Shown here: positions 22,610-33,646 of the stretch, piece after piece
How positions within the stretch are numbered: position 1 is the first letter of the stretch
How the letters are laid out: every line of letters starts with the position of its first letter
Origin: Cristatella mucedo
Lineage: Eukaryota; Bryozoa; Phylactolaemata; Cristatellidae
Assembly: GCA_009760855.2 (NCBI GenBank)
Contig: WPIO01000050.1
Span: forward strand, 142,501 to 206,500
Length of the DNA: 64,000 nucleotides
Direction of reading: 5' to 3'
Position numbers and translations under genes: made by a program
Notes under the pieces: model-generated
Databases searched by the model: none
What the model saw: the letters and a program-made list of their open reading frames with translations, nothing else
What the model was told of the DNA's origin: nothing

Positions 22610-23210
22610 AGTTCAGTCAGGCAAGCTTCATTGTCTGGCCACCAGCTGCAGAGAGCCGCGAAGAGCCTCCTGTGACTCCTCCCCACTGCCGACCGGTAGC
22701 CAGCGGTCAGGAAAGACCGGGCAATGGCTGCATATTTATGGGCCGCCATAATCAGGGTAAGGTAAGGCGGTTGCTTTTCACGACCTCGGTCGTGGGTTCG
22801 AATCCGGCGGTGGGTGATCCTCTATCGCCACTGCAAGCGGTGGTGATAGCCGTAAGGGCTCTCCTGTCGCTATACAAAAAGAGGCTGTTAAATCAGCTAG
22901 CATCGTGGATGCCGTCCACAAGCACTGTCACATCAACGATTACTAAATCAGTGCCGTTGTCAATGACCGGATCCGGCTTGAGAGCCATACCACTGGCAAG
23001 TGGGAGGGCCGGCCTGCCGATATGTACTTGAGCGTGGAAACCGGAAAAGCTCCGATTAGGCGGCCCAGAACCAGGTTGTTTTGGGCCTTAATTGCATTCA
23101 GAATCTGCCTGCAGTGGCTCAGCACGTGGCAAGCGGTCTATGACTCCGTGCGGCAAAGGCGGCAGCTGGTAACCGGACTCCTGGCAGATGCCACTGGTAG
23201 CTATATATAC
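22610..23210 (-). mobile_element. R2-like non-LTR retrotransposon fragment, antisense, interrupted by SINE-2
   Basis: The minus strand codes MLSHCRQILNAIKAQNNLVL, the counterpart of ETFCHVLSNCRPILQALI in the longer copy at 40.2-40.4 kb. This is the C-terminal His/Cys-containing region typical of R2/NeSL-type LINEs. The left part (22620-22745: 'ccactgccgaccggtagcca', 'gcggtcaggaaagaccg') is collinear with 39985-40050. A SINE-2 at 22751-22900 separates the two halves. Clade assignment is tentative. Confidence 0.6.
22751..22900 (+). mobile_element. SINE-2: tRNA-derived SINE
   Basis: Head 'aggtaaggcggttgcttttc' (A-box side), B box 'gtgggttcgaatcc', then the family-specific tail 'gcaagcggtggtgatagccg', 'gctatacaaaaagaggctg' and 'ttaaatcagct'. 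Inserted in the R2-like fragment. Other copies: 25483-25641, 37556-37674, 41190-41356 and 63920-64000 (all minus), and diverged ones at 9.2, 26.6 and 47.6 kb. Confidence 0.85.
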
Positions 23211-23266
23211 TGGTATATACTATACTATACTATATATACTATATATATATATATATATATATATAT
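23195..23266. repeat. (TA)n microsatellite
   Basis: TATAC/TATA units becoming pure TA at about 23240-23266. Confidence 0.9.
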
Positions 23267-24080
23267 TGATGGTCAACGACGACGAAATTATGCCCTCGCG
23301 TTCCATTAAATGATCGGCCGCAGAGTTCATATCGAATAAACACTTATATGATTTAGCCCTATAATTTTTACTTAATCGCTGATCTAGCCTCGCCAACCTG
23401 AAAATTACTCTGGCCTTACTACACACAAAAATGTTTGCCAACCTCACCAAATGACAATCCTGGCTCCGCAATTGAGCGTGCAAGATCCGGCGATTTTTGA
23501 CCGGCACGCTGCTCACCGCCGAAGGCACGACTCCGTCCAAACTTTCGTAGACCTGTTCTAAAAGATAAGGGCTCCCAGTCGTCCGGATGTCTCGCTCTTC
23601 CGTTAGCGCGCCCCGCTCTTCCGGCTGACGAGGGCGTGCTGGCACTACCTCAGCCGGGCAATCTCGCCAGACCTGTTTGAAATCATCTGCCTCGTATATC
23701 GCTCATAAACTGCGATCGCCCCATACCAAAAAGTGCCGAGAGCGCCCTCTGGGTAGGCGCAGCAGCTCCGTCTAGGGGAAGAATGGCGGACGGCTCCTCT
23801 TCGAGCGCGAGGAGCTGGTGGCCAAAGGGCTCCTCACCGAAGCCCTTCGGCCAACAGCGATTGATCGTCCGCTGCCGCCGCTGCCGCCGCTGCCGCCACG
23901 GGCGACTGTGGGCGGACAGAGTAGGTTTCACCGGCGGCCTGTCGCCACCTTCAAAGGGGTGCTCATGTAAGCTAATGTTGTGTGACATTGCCTCCAGCTG
24001 CGGCTGTTCTTGTGGAGTCTCACGGAGACACGAGCAGCGAACGTGAGCGGTCAACAGGACTCGGTCTTTGCTGAAAGAGC
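23267..24080. other. No recognised gene; GC-rich trinucleotide patch
   Basis: Frames on both strands up to 141 codons are open. A (CCG/CTG)n-like patch lies at about 23868-23900. No domain recognised. Confidence 0.35.
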
Positions 24081-24082
24081 CA

Positions 24083-24600
24083 GGATGGATGGTTGCCGGT
24101 TGAGCAAAGGATACAGAGCAAAGTTCTTACGCTGACCCACAAGGCCCGCCACGGCTTGGCTCCTTCGTACCTGGCTGAATTGATGTATAAGTCTCAGCAT
24201 GTTTGCGCCCTCGAGTCCTATGTGGACAATAAATTAGCTATCTCATTCCTTCGTTTAAAGGCAGTTGGCGACAGAAGCTTTAGCTGTGCAGGTCCTAGAC
24301 TGTGGAACTTGCTTCCACAATTCTTACGCAACGACAACTACTCTCATACTGCCGACTATGATACATGCTTTACGGCAGTTCTGAGCTGCTACTTCTAAGC
24401 TACTCACTACCTCAACTGCTCTCCTGACTCTATTATGCTTCCCACTTTCTCTTTGTTGCATGAGACGAAGTCTGTTGACTACCGAATGCGTACCGAAAGC
24501 CGCTTAGGCTGTGAGTGCGCTATACAAAACTCTCCTGCGTAACACCCACATGGTCTTTATGACTGTGGAGTTACAGACGAGACACATTGATCTTTAGTTT
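24083..24600 (+). mobile_element. LINE family B 3' end (L2/CR1-like), best copy
   Basis: A 101-codon frame carries the C-terminal RT signature of this clade: PVEQRIQSKVLTLTHKARHG, LAPSYLAELM, GDRSFSCAGPRLWNLLPQFL. A 3' UTR follows, ending 'ggtctttatgactgtggagt'. The motif order (LP-V-RI..K, APSYL, RSF..AGPRLWN.LP) is the same as in family A but the sequence and 3' end differ, so it is a separate family. Confidence 0.8.
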
Positions 24601-24829
24601 CCCCTGTGGGTACGTGTACGAGCTGGGGGCTGAATCATCACAAATGAGTGCATATGTGGTGGGCCACATGCTTACATCAAAGACTGCACCGATTCACTCA
24701 ACCACCTGCTGCAGGAGGGGCATGCATTAGTGGCTGATGCTGCACTAATTGCAATACCGGAAGCAAACAGGCTCACACGACACTAATGCCTCTCTCTGTG
24801 TAGGTGGCCAGATGGCTAAACAACTGGCC

Positions 24830-25230
24830 TTGGGGCCAAACCGCTCCTCGTCCGGACTCGCGACGGCGCCTGGAAGCTGGCGGCGCTCGTGTCGGCGCTC
24901 CGCTGGCGCTCAGCTCCAGCCGGCCGCCGCCGCAAAGCTCTTCGCTTGCCCTGCGGACTCGGAGCAACTGCTCGGGGCGAAACGAGCCGCGTACTTTGGG
25001 ACTAAGCCGGAATGTAGCTCGCTGAAACAGTACGTGCTCTCTTCGTAGCGTGCAGCCGACGTTCCACATACTTAAATCGCTGGCGTGGCTATGCTAGCGT
25101 TCCGCCGCCGCCGCCGCCGATTCGCTACCGCCATGGCCTCCACTCCTCCACTGAAGCCGCCGCCGCCGCCGCTGCTGCTTACTCTCCTGTGGAGCCGCTG
25201 CTGTTGCGTCTAATGCCGCCGTTATGTGCA
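24830..25230. other. GC-rich segment with CCG/CTG triplets
   Basis: CpG-rich block with (CCG)n at 25102-25118 and 25157-25170 and CTG triplets nearby. It resembles a promoter or 5'-UTR CpG island, but no downstream gene was identified. Confidence 0.4.
25133..25213 (+). CDS. Possible 26-codon start-proximal ORF
   Basis: The ATG at 25133 sits in an ideal vertebrate-style start context (accgccatgg). It encodes MASTPPLKPPPPPLLLTLLW plus a short Cys-rich end and stop TAA. Pro run then hydrophobic LLLTLLW could be a signal-anchor start or merely translated triplet repeats. No good donor was found inside, so it may be a uORF or nothing. Confidence 0.2.
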   Translation: MASTPPLKPPPPPLLLTLLWSRCCCV

Positions 25231-25482
25231 GCTCGCTATTCACACCGATGCTAAGCTCGACCGACGATCAGTTGCAAAGCACTGCGATCTAGGCCATAGC
25301 CCAGCAGTTTTGCACGTGCTGTCAGCGCGTATACATGAGGAAAAACGTGACTATTTGCGAACGACATCGCCAGCGTTTGAATTGGGCTTCGTCTTGTAAG
25401 ATAAATACGAGCCGAGTCTCCAAATAAGTGACCTCTTTTGTGAAATCCTGAGGCTTACCGGGTAGTAAGGCAAAAAGATACT

Positions 25483-25641
25483 AGCTGATTCAGCAGCCTC
25501 TTTTGAATAGCGACAGGGAAGCCTTTACGGCTATCACCACTGCTTGCAGTAGTAATAAGGGATCGCCCACCGCAGGATTCGAACCCGCTACCTCGGGACC
25601 GAGGTCGTGCAAAGCAACCGCCTTACATAGTGTGTCATTAC
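25483..25641 (-). mobile_element. SINE-2 copy, antisense
   Basis: Reads 'agctgattcagcagcctctt', 'gcctttacggctatcaccac', 'ggattcgaacccgct' (B box reverse complement) and 'gcaaccgccttac', the reverse complement of the 22.8-kb copy. Confidence 0.85.
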
Positions 25642-25860
25642 TGTTCACAAGAGGCTCGTCGAATCAGTCGAAGAAAAATTCGCATCGAAATCATTTGAAC
25701 GTATAGATTTCGAGGAAGGCAAGCGGCTCTCTCCATTATCGGAGCACGATGCAGAGCCACATTGCAGTATTGCATACATCTGAAACACGGGTTAATGCGT
25801 CAGGAACGTAGAAGCGAATTAACGTGACCTCATCCCCCCCAGGGTTCCTACGCCTGTAAT
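25642..25860. other. No recognised feature
   Basis: Unrecognised spacer. Confidence 0.4.
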
Positions 25861-25864
25861 TCAT

Positions 25865-26402
25865 CAATTCAACAATTCATTTTGTCGCTCACTTTTAGGT
25901 CCCTTCATTCTATGGCTCCAGCCTATCTCTCCGACATACTCCCCCATCAGGCCAAGCATCGTACCACCCGCTTTTCGGAATCCAACAGTCTGGAAATACC
26001 TCGTACAAACCTTAAATCCTTTGGAGACCATGCATTTAGTTCGTATGCTCCTAAAGCCTGGAACTCCCTCCCGACCTGCGTCAGAATATCCCCTGACCTG
26101 ACCACATTTAAAAGGAACTTAAAAACACCTATTTAGGACAGCATTTAGTGGGTCCCTGTGATTCGTCCTTCATGTGCTTATGCGTGCTGACACTGTGCAT
26201 GCTGCCACTAACCACATTTGCATGCTGGCCCTGTGCATGTCACCTCTAACCATGTTATTCATTTTGTTTGTTTTTCAAGCATGATTTTTTCTTACCATTC
26301 AATTGCATTTCCATTTGCAGCAAATGTAAAACGCCTAGAAAGAGATTAAGTTCTCTGAGGGTGCTTTATCAAGTACATTATTATTATTATTATTAATATT
26401 AT
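25865..26402 (+). mobile_element. LINE family A 3' part
   Basis: An 84-codon frame with LHSMAPAYLSD, HAFSSYAPKAWNSLPTCVR and LTTFKRNLKT, then the 3' UTR with 'gctgacactgtgcatgctgc' and the tail 'cgcctagaaagagattaagt' with ATT repeats at about 26376-26405. Well preserved; 5'-truncated within the last RT part. Confidence 0.83.
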
Positions 26403-26624
26403 TATCAACCCACGCCACTTTAGCGCGGCTGCAAAGTGGACCTCGGTACCCGTTCATTTGGTAGAACTGGGCGGTGCTGGACATAGTAGTTCATCATAAG
26501 GAATGTATGAAAAATCTCAAATTCGTGGAAAAAAGAGAGACGCCGTCATTCTGGGGCAGATTAAGTTCCCGTCATACATGCACCTCCCAATCGATTACAT
26601 ATAATTAATTAAAATTAGCAAATT

Positions 26625-26715
26625 TTAGCAACCTCATTTGTATAGCGGCCGAATGGCCTTGTCGGCTATAACCACCGCTAACAGCTAGCAGTGAGTGATC
26701 GCCCACTCCGCATTG
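26625..26715 (-). mobile_element. SINE-2-like diverged fragment
   Basis: 'cctcatttgtatagcggccg' and 'ggctataaccaccgctaaca' correspond to the antisense SINE-2 tail. A subfamily with CATTTGTATAGCGGC is shared with the 47.6-kb copy. Confidence 0.5.
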
Positions 26716-26739
26716 TAGCATGCTATATCCTTAGTCCAT

Positions 26740-26880
26740 TAACTATAATTATATTTGCTATAAATTATATAATTATATAATTATATAAATTATACAAACA
26801 CAATGAATAATAAATACATAATATATATATATATATATATATTAGATAAATTATATAATAAATTATATTTGTTATAAATG
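26740..26880. repeat. AT-rich block with (TA)n
   Basis: TTATAT-type units and a TA run at 26820-26842. Confidence 0.85.
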
Positions 26881-27029
26881 CTGAATCTCGATTTATGCCA
26901 AATGGCAACCAAGGGCAGATGGCTTAGGCCAAGCTGCTATTCAGGACGATGCACTCTCTACCAATACTCTTAATCTGCCCTGTTCAAATAAAAGCGCGCC
27001 ACGAAAAACGTGGTCAATGATTCCAGTGT

Positions 27030-27240
27030 TTGCTATTTACAATTATGCCTTTTACCTGCATGCTGCCCTTGTGCATGCTTAACCATGCTTATTCATGTTG
27101 TTTATCTCGCACAATACCACTCACCAGTCGATCGTATTTCCCTTGAGCAAATGTTAAGCGCCTCGACAGAGATCGATTTACCTGAGCAAGCTTTGTCAAG
27201 TGTATTATTAGTATTTTTCATTATCATTTTTCACCGACCA
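27030..27240 (+). mobile_element. LINE family A tail, diverged
   Basis: 'gcatgctgcccttgtgcatg', 'caatgt'-like spacer and a decayed hairpin 'gcgcctcgacagagatcgat'. Older than neighbouring copies. Confidence 0.55.
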
Positions 27241-27404
27241 AAGTCCAGCGTGCTTAATTAGGAAATCATGAAAAAGATCTTTCAATAGGTTTTTTGGAGA
27301 TGGAACCAAACGGAAAAAGTAGAGTAGTCTCCCGTCATCGTTTGAGCAAGCACTCCTTGCTCGCTCGCTCGGTCTTTACTTCGAGGCAGCACTGAAAGCG
27401 GTCG

Positions 27405-28160
27405 GTTTAATAATAAAATTAATGCACGTGATGAAGCGCCCTCAGAGAAATCAATCATTTTCTAGGCACTTTATTTTTGCTGCTAAGGGAAACGCGATTG
27501 AATCGTGAGTAATATCATGCTTAAAAAACAACATGAATGACATGGTCAGGGACAGCATGCAAGTGCGGTTACCTGCAGTATGCACAGTGTCAGCACACAT
27601 GAGCACCTGAAGGACGAATCACAGTGACCCACTAATTGCTGTCCTATATAGATGTTTTTCAAATTCTCTTTAAATGTGGTCGAGTCAGGGGATGTTCGGA
27701 CGCAAGTCGAGAGGGAGTTCAAAGCTTTGGGACCATACGAACTAGATGCAGGATCTCCAAGGATTTCAGGTTTGTACCTGATATAGGCAAACTGTTTGAT
27801 TCTGAAAAGTTGGTGGTACGATGCCTGGCCTGGTAGGGGAGTAGATTTGAGAGATGAGCTGGAGCCAAAGAATAACGTGACCTAAAAGTAAGTGATCAAA
27901 CATTTAATTCGTTGCATTACTTGACTGGTAGCCAGTGCTGGTCGGCGAGAAGTGGTGTGATATAGCAACTGCAACACACACGACAGACGTGCGTAGCTGC
28001 TAAGTTCTGCACCAGCTGTAATAGCCGGGTTGCACATGCCGGTAGGCCGGCAAGCAGTGAGTTACAAAAGTCAAAATGGGATGTCACAAATGCATGGATC
28101 AACTTAGATGTGGTATCCTTATCTAAACAAGCACGACTTTTAGCATTGTTATGTAGCTGA
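27405..28160 (-). mobile_element. LINE family A, antisense, 3' half (interrupted copy)
   Basis: Starts with an (AAT)-like tail and 'gatgaagcgccctcagagaa', then the antisense 3' UTR and C-terminal RT coding region (IHAFVTSHFDFCNSLL on the minus strand at 27917-28102). It stops abruptly at 'gtagctgaaagta' where TA repeats begin; the matching LINE sequence resumes at about 28552. Confidence 0.82.
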
Positions 28161-28180
28161 AAGTATATATAGTACGTATA

Positions 28181-28244
<64 letters not shown>

Positions 28245-28372
28245 GTGTGTTAAAGCGATACAGTCCTTCGGTCACGTAGCAAGATAGCGAGCAGTACTTA
28301 AGTAGAGATGTGCAATACGTGTCTTAGGGTCCGCTGGTTATAAGTGTTCGTGTGTTCCTGTGTGTTTGTGTA

Positions 28373-28425
<53 letters not shown>

Positions 28426-28551
28426 GTATATCTCTGTGTTTGTGTGTGTGTGTGTGTGCGTGTGTGTGCATACATAGTCATATTTAAACACATCGCTGTA
28501 CCTTAGCCGGAGGGGCCTTGTCATGGCGGCCCGCTGGGGCAACCTGTGCCG
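28161..28551. repeat. Microsatellite plus R2-like 3' module inserted in LINE A (first of four)
   Basis: (TA)n/(GT)n tracts at 28165-28250 and 28375-28470 surround a unique motif, 'taaagcgatacagtcc', 'ttcggtcacgtagcaagata' and 'cagtacttaagtagagat'. After the second tract comes 'aaacacatcgctgta' and 'ccttagccggaggggcc'. The same module recurs at about 31.63-31.97, 35.35-36.22 and 39.69-39.85 kb. The last copy is continuous with the R2-like element, suggesting that the motif is its 3' region. Confidence 0.75.
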
Positions 28552-29530
28552 ACTTGACTGTAAAGCTGATGGGGTCGTCTAAGGAGAGGTCACTTTGGGA
28601 CATGACACCTAGATTCCGAGCTAATTCAACAGGAGATATGCCGGCAGAGCCAATTTTGACCGTCAGTCTTTCCAATTTCTAAATCACACTGGGTTTGTCC
28701 GTAACTAGCAAGTTAGGTTCATTATCGTAGATTTGAATAATATTTGCTGCCATCCATGTGCAGATGTCGTGAATACATGCAACAATTGAGTTGAGAGAAT
28801 TCGAGTTGCTCGAAGGTTGGGATGGATCAAACAAAGGGTACAACTGAGTGTCCTCCGCATAGAAGCAAAAGCCTAGATTGTGCTTATCAATCACGTTAGC
28901 AAGACGGAGAGTATAAACCTTTAACGAAGCGGACCTAGCACGGAACCCTGAGGTACCTCATATTTCAAAGCTACCTCAGATGATCTTTATTCATTCACGT
29001 CAATACTCTGGTGTGTCACACTGAGATATGACGTGAACGAGTGCAGATCAGGGCCGGATATGCCCAGGCGAGATGGAAGGCGCCTTAGAATAACTTTGAG
29101 ATCAATAATATCAATAGCTACCAAAAAACGAGCAAAACAAGCAGAGACACTCTATCTATGTCGGCATTCCTAAGGAGGTCGTTGTACACCCACAACAATG
29201 CTGATTCTGTGGAGCCATTAGGTATAAAGCCAGACTGGAACTTACAAGCAAGGTTTAAAGTTTCAATAGGAATTCAGCTGGTCAGCCACGACTCGTTCCA
29301 GTGTCTTCGAGAGGAATGGTGGAAGGAAGACTGGGCGGCGGTAGTTGCTCACGCTCTCTTGGTCTAGTGTCACTTTCTTGAGAAGTGGCCTGACTGCAAG
29401 CTTTTTGAAAGACGGTGAGAAATGACCTGCGGGTAATCACATAATAATGATGTTAGTTATGCATGGCAGCAGATCAATGCAACGTAGGGGCAGGACGTTG
29501 GGAATAGAGTGCAAAGGACTTGTCTATCCA
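28552..29530 (-). mobile_element. LINE family A, antisense, RT N-terminal half of interrupted copy
   Basis: The minus strand codes ARNLGVMSQSDLSLDDPIS, FCFYAEDTQLYPLFDPSQPS and, at 28975-29110, a decayed DTIDHK-like RT segment with SYLS. Further 5' RT finger sequences extend to about 29530. Catalytic YADD reads YAED. Frame breaks make it inactive. Confidence 0.78.
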
Positions 29531-29765
29531 AATAGTTCAAGTGAGCAGGAGCCTGTCTCAGCCGGCCAGCCACTTCCACCTCACAACTCGATGTGAGAGC
29601 TTTTTTCTGTGTGGGCTAATCATAAGTCTATTTTATGGCGACCTTCGTGAACCGGAGTTCTAACCAAGTGCCCATGAGTTACCAGCCAGAGGAGCAGCAA
29701 TTGAGCTGTGTGCCGTAACTGTATGCATTAGCTAAATACAGTCTCTCTCTTTGCTACGTTTGCAT

Positions 29766-29861
29766 GATCTCTCGGTCGCGTTTGGCACCCCTGATCACCG
29801 ACTCCTCCTCCTTGAGAGCTCATCATCTCGCCTAACCATCATTGGCATAGCACTGCAATGC
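29766..29861 (+). mobile_element. LINE RT scrap, sense, unit 1
   Basis: Translates as DLSVAFGTPDHRLLLLES and IIGIALQ, the decayed counterpart of the RT motif DLSAAFDTIDH..LL..L. Its orientation is opposite to the neighbouring LINE A. Repeated at 33551 and 37913. Confidence 0.6.
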
Positions 29862-30475
29862 TGCACATCCCTATCTAATTGGAACGTTTCAGAATCACGA
29901 CATGCTCGAAAATTGCCAGAAAAGTAATCGAAAGCGTAAAAAGTTCAAAGTGAACAACAACTAAACGAATTCCGGGTGCATTATATACAGCAAGAAAGCA
30001 CTAGCATCATCTATTTCGCAAAGCAGCAGAAGCCGGCCGTCGCATGACGCCAAAAAGTTGCATACCAAGCAGATAATGAAGCAGGACCCAAAAATAGGCA
30101 GCCGCCAAATGCCACCAGTAGCGGAGCCTGCAGAGCCAACAGCCACGTTCAATAGGATCCACCCAACGATGGATCCGTCTGTCGGCGCCGAAGCGAACCA
30201 CACGAGCCAGCGGACGTGAGCAAGAGTAGCAACTGAACTTATAAACGTGCGAGAATCTGCAGCGAGCAGAGACGGACTCATAGGTACGTTTGCAGGGCGG
30301 CGAGCCCACAGCCGATGACTAGTCGATCTGCTGACATCGGATCACCCATCATCAAACTGAGAGGGTGCTGGCTGCTGCCTCGGCCGAGCTGACACTTGTT
30401 TCCTTTCAAAAGTCCGAGGCAGCTGTAGGCCCAAAACTTTCGCTGGCTGGGCGCGATGGCGATGTCTACATTCGG

Positions 30476-31474
30476 CTACTCTGCGATGCTCTCCATCACT
30501 GCCTTCTGCACCTCGTCATCGTGCAAGTTTGCATGGTTGGCCAGCTGATAATGGTGTGCGAACGTCATGTCGCACCACAAGCATATGGCCTGCGCCCGAC
30601 GATTCGGCAGTGACAACTGCCGGAGGGCCAGCTGGGCGGCGACCGACTGCGAACGACCGGGTGTCGCTGAGTCGCTCGGCGTCTGCCAATCGCTCGACGA
30701 CCGCTTTTCAGTTGCAGACGATGTCTTGGCAGTTGCAGACGATGAATTAGCAGTTGCAGATGATGACTTGGCAGTTGCAGACGATTCGGACGAAGCAGGA
30801 GCCTTCTGAATAGTGCCGAGCGAAGGCTGTTGTCTGGCCGCCGTTGAACCCACGGTTGACCCCTTCCTTGTGACGGCCCCATCTTTACCGCCGGCAGGGG
30901 CGCTGTCGCCTGCTGAGAGAACTCCGTTCACCGAGGCCACCGGGCTGGTAGTCGCCATGTCTCCGGCTGCCGGCACTGGCCAGCTGGCCGCACGGACTGT
31001 CATCGGTGGCCACATCCGAGGCGCCGGCGGCGGGACGGCGGAAGCGCCGGGGTCGCCCATCTTCGTGGCGCTAGGCGACGCCCGGTTTGGCGGATGTGCC
31101 GAGCCCCGGTGGGGCTGCTGAGACTTCTTTGCCGAGACTTGCCGAGGCTCCAGCTGGACCCCACTGGCGCTGCTGCTGCAGGACTGCGACAGTGTTGGCG
31201 ATGCCGGCGGCTGCTGCTTGACGCAAGCGACAGGCGACAACTCCTCCGCACCGGCGGGCTGCGTGCCGTGCCAAAGGATGTGAAGCTCCAGTTCGTATGT
31301 AGTGATGAACTTGGCGTGGCATGCTTCGCAACTATGCTTGCCCTCGCCGTCGTAGTTGCCTGCCCTCTTTAGCATCACGGCAGTTCGCGCCGTCGGCGGT
31401 AGCTTCTTGAGGCGAAAAAGTCCCGTGAGCCCGCAGCTCTTCCGCCGCAGATAATCGCTTCCCAAACTAAGCAA
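30476..31474 (-). CDS. Truncated C2H2 zinc-finger copy A (two fingers)
   Basis: A continuous minus-strand frame of up to 332 codons. Homology to the 1428-aa zinc-finger gene covers about residues 773-870 of that protein (finger [19 protein letters not shown]...H) and then jumps to about residues 1139-1428 ([25 protein letters not shown], the Ser/Ala/Thr/Lys heptads and the C-terminal finger [10 protein letters not shown]...H-X3-H). Five central fingers and all N-terminal fingers are absent. The 5' end runs into a microsatellite, so the true start is unclear; [12 protein letters not shown] is a possible internal start. The frame is intact, so it may be expressed or simply recent. Confidence 0.6.
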   Translation of the reverse strand: MLSLGSDYLRRKSCGLTGLFRLKKLPPTARTAVMLKRAGNYDGEGKHSCEACHAKFITTYELELHILWHGTQPAGAEELSPVACVKQQPPASPTLSQSCSSSASGVQLEPRQVSAKKSQQPHRGSAHPPNRASPSATKMGDPGASAVPPPAPRMWPPMTVRAASWPVPAAGDMATTSPVASVNGVLSAGDSAPAGGKDGAVTRKGSTVGSTAARQQPSLGTIQKAPASSESSATAKSSSATANSSSATAKTSSATEKRSSSDWQTPSDSATPGRSQSVAAQLALRQLSLPNRRAQAICLWCDMTFAHHYQLANHANLHDDEVQKAVMESIAE

Positions 31475-31494
31475 AATATTACAACTAGTATGTG

Positions 31495-31573
31495 CATATA
31501 TTTTATGTGGGAATTAGTGTATAAATGTATATATATATATATATATATATTTGTGTGTATATATATATATATT

Positions 31574-31616
<43 letters not shown>

Positions 31617-31754
31617 GCATGTATGTGTGTGTTAAATCGATAGACTCCTTCAGTCACGTAGCAAGATACCGACCAGTACTTAAGTAGAGATGTGCAATAC
31701 GTGTCTTAGGGTCCACTGGTTATAAGTGTTCGTATGTTCCTGTGTGTTTGTGTA

Positions 31755-31799
<45 letters not shown>

Positions 31800-31815
31800 G
31801 TGTGTGTGTGTATAT

Positions 31816-31881
<66 letters not shown>

Positions 31882-31905
31882 ATATATAGTCATAATTAAA
31901 CACAT
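31495..31905. repeat. (TA)n and (GT)n microsatellites with the shared module
   Basis: TA/TG tracts at 31524-31632, 31758-31798 and a (GT)n of about 60 bp at 31818-31880. The 'cacgtagcaagataccgacc' motif lies between them. Confidence 0.92.
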
Positions 31906-32104
31906 CGCTGTACCTTAGCCGGAGGGGCCCTGTCTTGGCGGCCCGCTGGGGCAACCTGTGCCTCCCTGCTCAGGAACAACGACCAATGGTTTTCCAAGCC
32001 AGAAATGGCGTCCGAGACTCATAGCGACAGAAATGCCGCCCGTTCCTTTTGCGAAACGTCAAGGTCCGCCAAGCAGGCTTCATAATCCGGCCACTAGCCA
32101 CGTA

Positions 32105-33310
32105 GAGCACCGACCACGAACTGGTCTGATGTGGTAACTGCGACGCACACGGCAGACAAGCCTAGTTGCAGAGTTCTGCACCAGCTGTAATCGCCTGATT
32201 GCACATGTCAGTATGCCAGCAAGCAGTGAGTTACAGATGTCAAAATGGGATGTCACAAATGCATGGATCAACTTAGACGTGGTATCCTTATCGAAACAAT
32301 CCCGACTTTCAGCATTGTTATGTAGCTGAAAGTAGGCTGACTTGATTGTGGAGCTGATGTGGTCGTCAAAGGAGAGGTCACTTTGAAACATGAAACCTAG
32401 ATTCCGAGCTGATTCAGCAGAAGATTTGCTGTCAGAGCTAATTTCGAGCGTCAGTCTTTTCACTTTCTGAATCACACTGGGTTTGTCCGTAACTGGTAAG
32501 TTAGGTTTATCATCGTAGAGTTTTAGAACATTTGCTGCCATCCGTGTGCGGATGTCATGAATACATGGCAGCAAGTGAGTTGAGAGAATTTGAGGGGCTC
32601 GAAGGCTGGGGATTCAAAGCAACGGTAGAACTGAGTGTAATCCACATAGAAGTAAAAGCCTAGATTGTGCTTGGCAATCACGTTAGCAAGAGGGAGAGTA
32701 TAAACCTTTAAAGAAGCTGACGTAACGCGGAGCCCTGAGGTACCCCGTATTTCAAAGCTACCTCAGATGATCTTTATTCATTCACGTCAATACTCTGGTG
32801 TCTCTCACTGAGATAGGACGTGAACCAGATCAGAGCAGTGCGGGATATGCTTAGGCGAGATGAGAGGTGCCCTAGAATAACTTTGTGATCGATAGTATCA
32901 ATAGCTACCAAAAACCGAGCAAAACAAGCAGACACTCTATCTATGTTGGCATTCCTAAGGAGGTCGATGTACACCCAAAACAATGCTGACTCTGTGGAGC
33001 CATTAGGTATAAAGCCAGACTGGAACTTACAAGCAAGGTTTTAAGTTTCAATAGGAATTCAGCTGGTCAGCCACGACTCGTTCCAGTGTCTTCGATAGGA
33101 ATGGTGGAAGGAAGACTGGGCGGCGGTAGTTGCTCACGTTCTCTTGGTCTAGTGTCACTTTCTTGAGAAGTGGCCTGACTGCAAGCTTTTTGAAAGACGG
33201 TGAGAAATGACCTGCGGGTAATCACATAATAATGATGTTAGTTATGCATGGCAGCAGATCAATGCAACGTAGGGGCAGGACGTTGGGAATAGAGTGCAAA
33301 GGACTTGTCT
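32105..33310 (-). mobile_element. LINE family A, antisense RT fragment in unit 2
   Basis: The minus strand codes ARNLGFMFQSDLSFDDHIS, LIHAFVTSHFDICNSLLAG, LVQNSATRLVCRVRRSYHI and, further 5', AIDTIDHKVILGHL with SYLSERHQSIDVNE. A 164-codon frame remains. The 3' UTR and tail are missing because the segment begins inside the coding region at the R2-like junction. Confidence 0.82.
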
Positions 33311-33550
33311 TTCCAAATAGTTTAAGCGAGCAGGAGCCCGTCTCAGCCGGCCAGCCACTTCCACCTCACTACTCGATGTGAGAGCTTTTTTCTGTGTGGG
33401 CTAATTATAAGTCTATATTATGGCGACCTTCGTGAATCGGAGCTCTATCCAAATGCCCTTGAGTTACCAGCCAGAGGAGCAGCAATTGAGCTGTGTGCCG
33501 TAACTGTATGCATTAGCTAAATACAGTCTCTTTCTTTGCTACGTTTGCAT

Positions 33551-33646
33551 GATCTCTCGGTCGCGTTTGGCACCCCTGATCACCGACTCCTCCTCCTTGA
33601 GAGCTCATCATCTCGCCTAACCATCATTGGCATAGCACTGCAATGC
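33551..33646 (+). mobile_element. LINE RT scrap, sense, unit 2
   Basis: Near-identical to 29766-29861. Confidence 0.6.

Larger units (their letters stand above)
28250..31632. repeat. Tandem unit 1 of 3
   Basis: Contains the microsatellite/R2-like module, antisense LINE-A RT remnants (28552-29530), a shared spacer with a plus-strand LINE RT scrap (29766-29861), the zinc-finger 3' flank and the truncated zinc-finger copy (30476-31474). The same order recurs in units 2 and 3, with long near-identical stretches (for example 29390-29960 versus 33170-33740). Confidence 0.88.

Noticed and set aside
22760-22815. tRNA gene call from A and B boxes (also at 15.1, 25.6, 41.3, 46.9 and 59.5 kb)
   Set aside because: Box-like sequences are present, but no complete cloverleaf acceptor pairing was seen. 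All copies share non-tRNA tails, so these are SINE heads.
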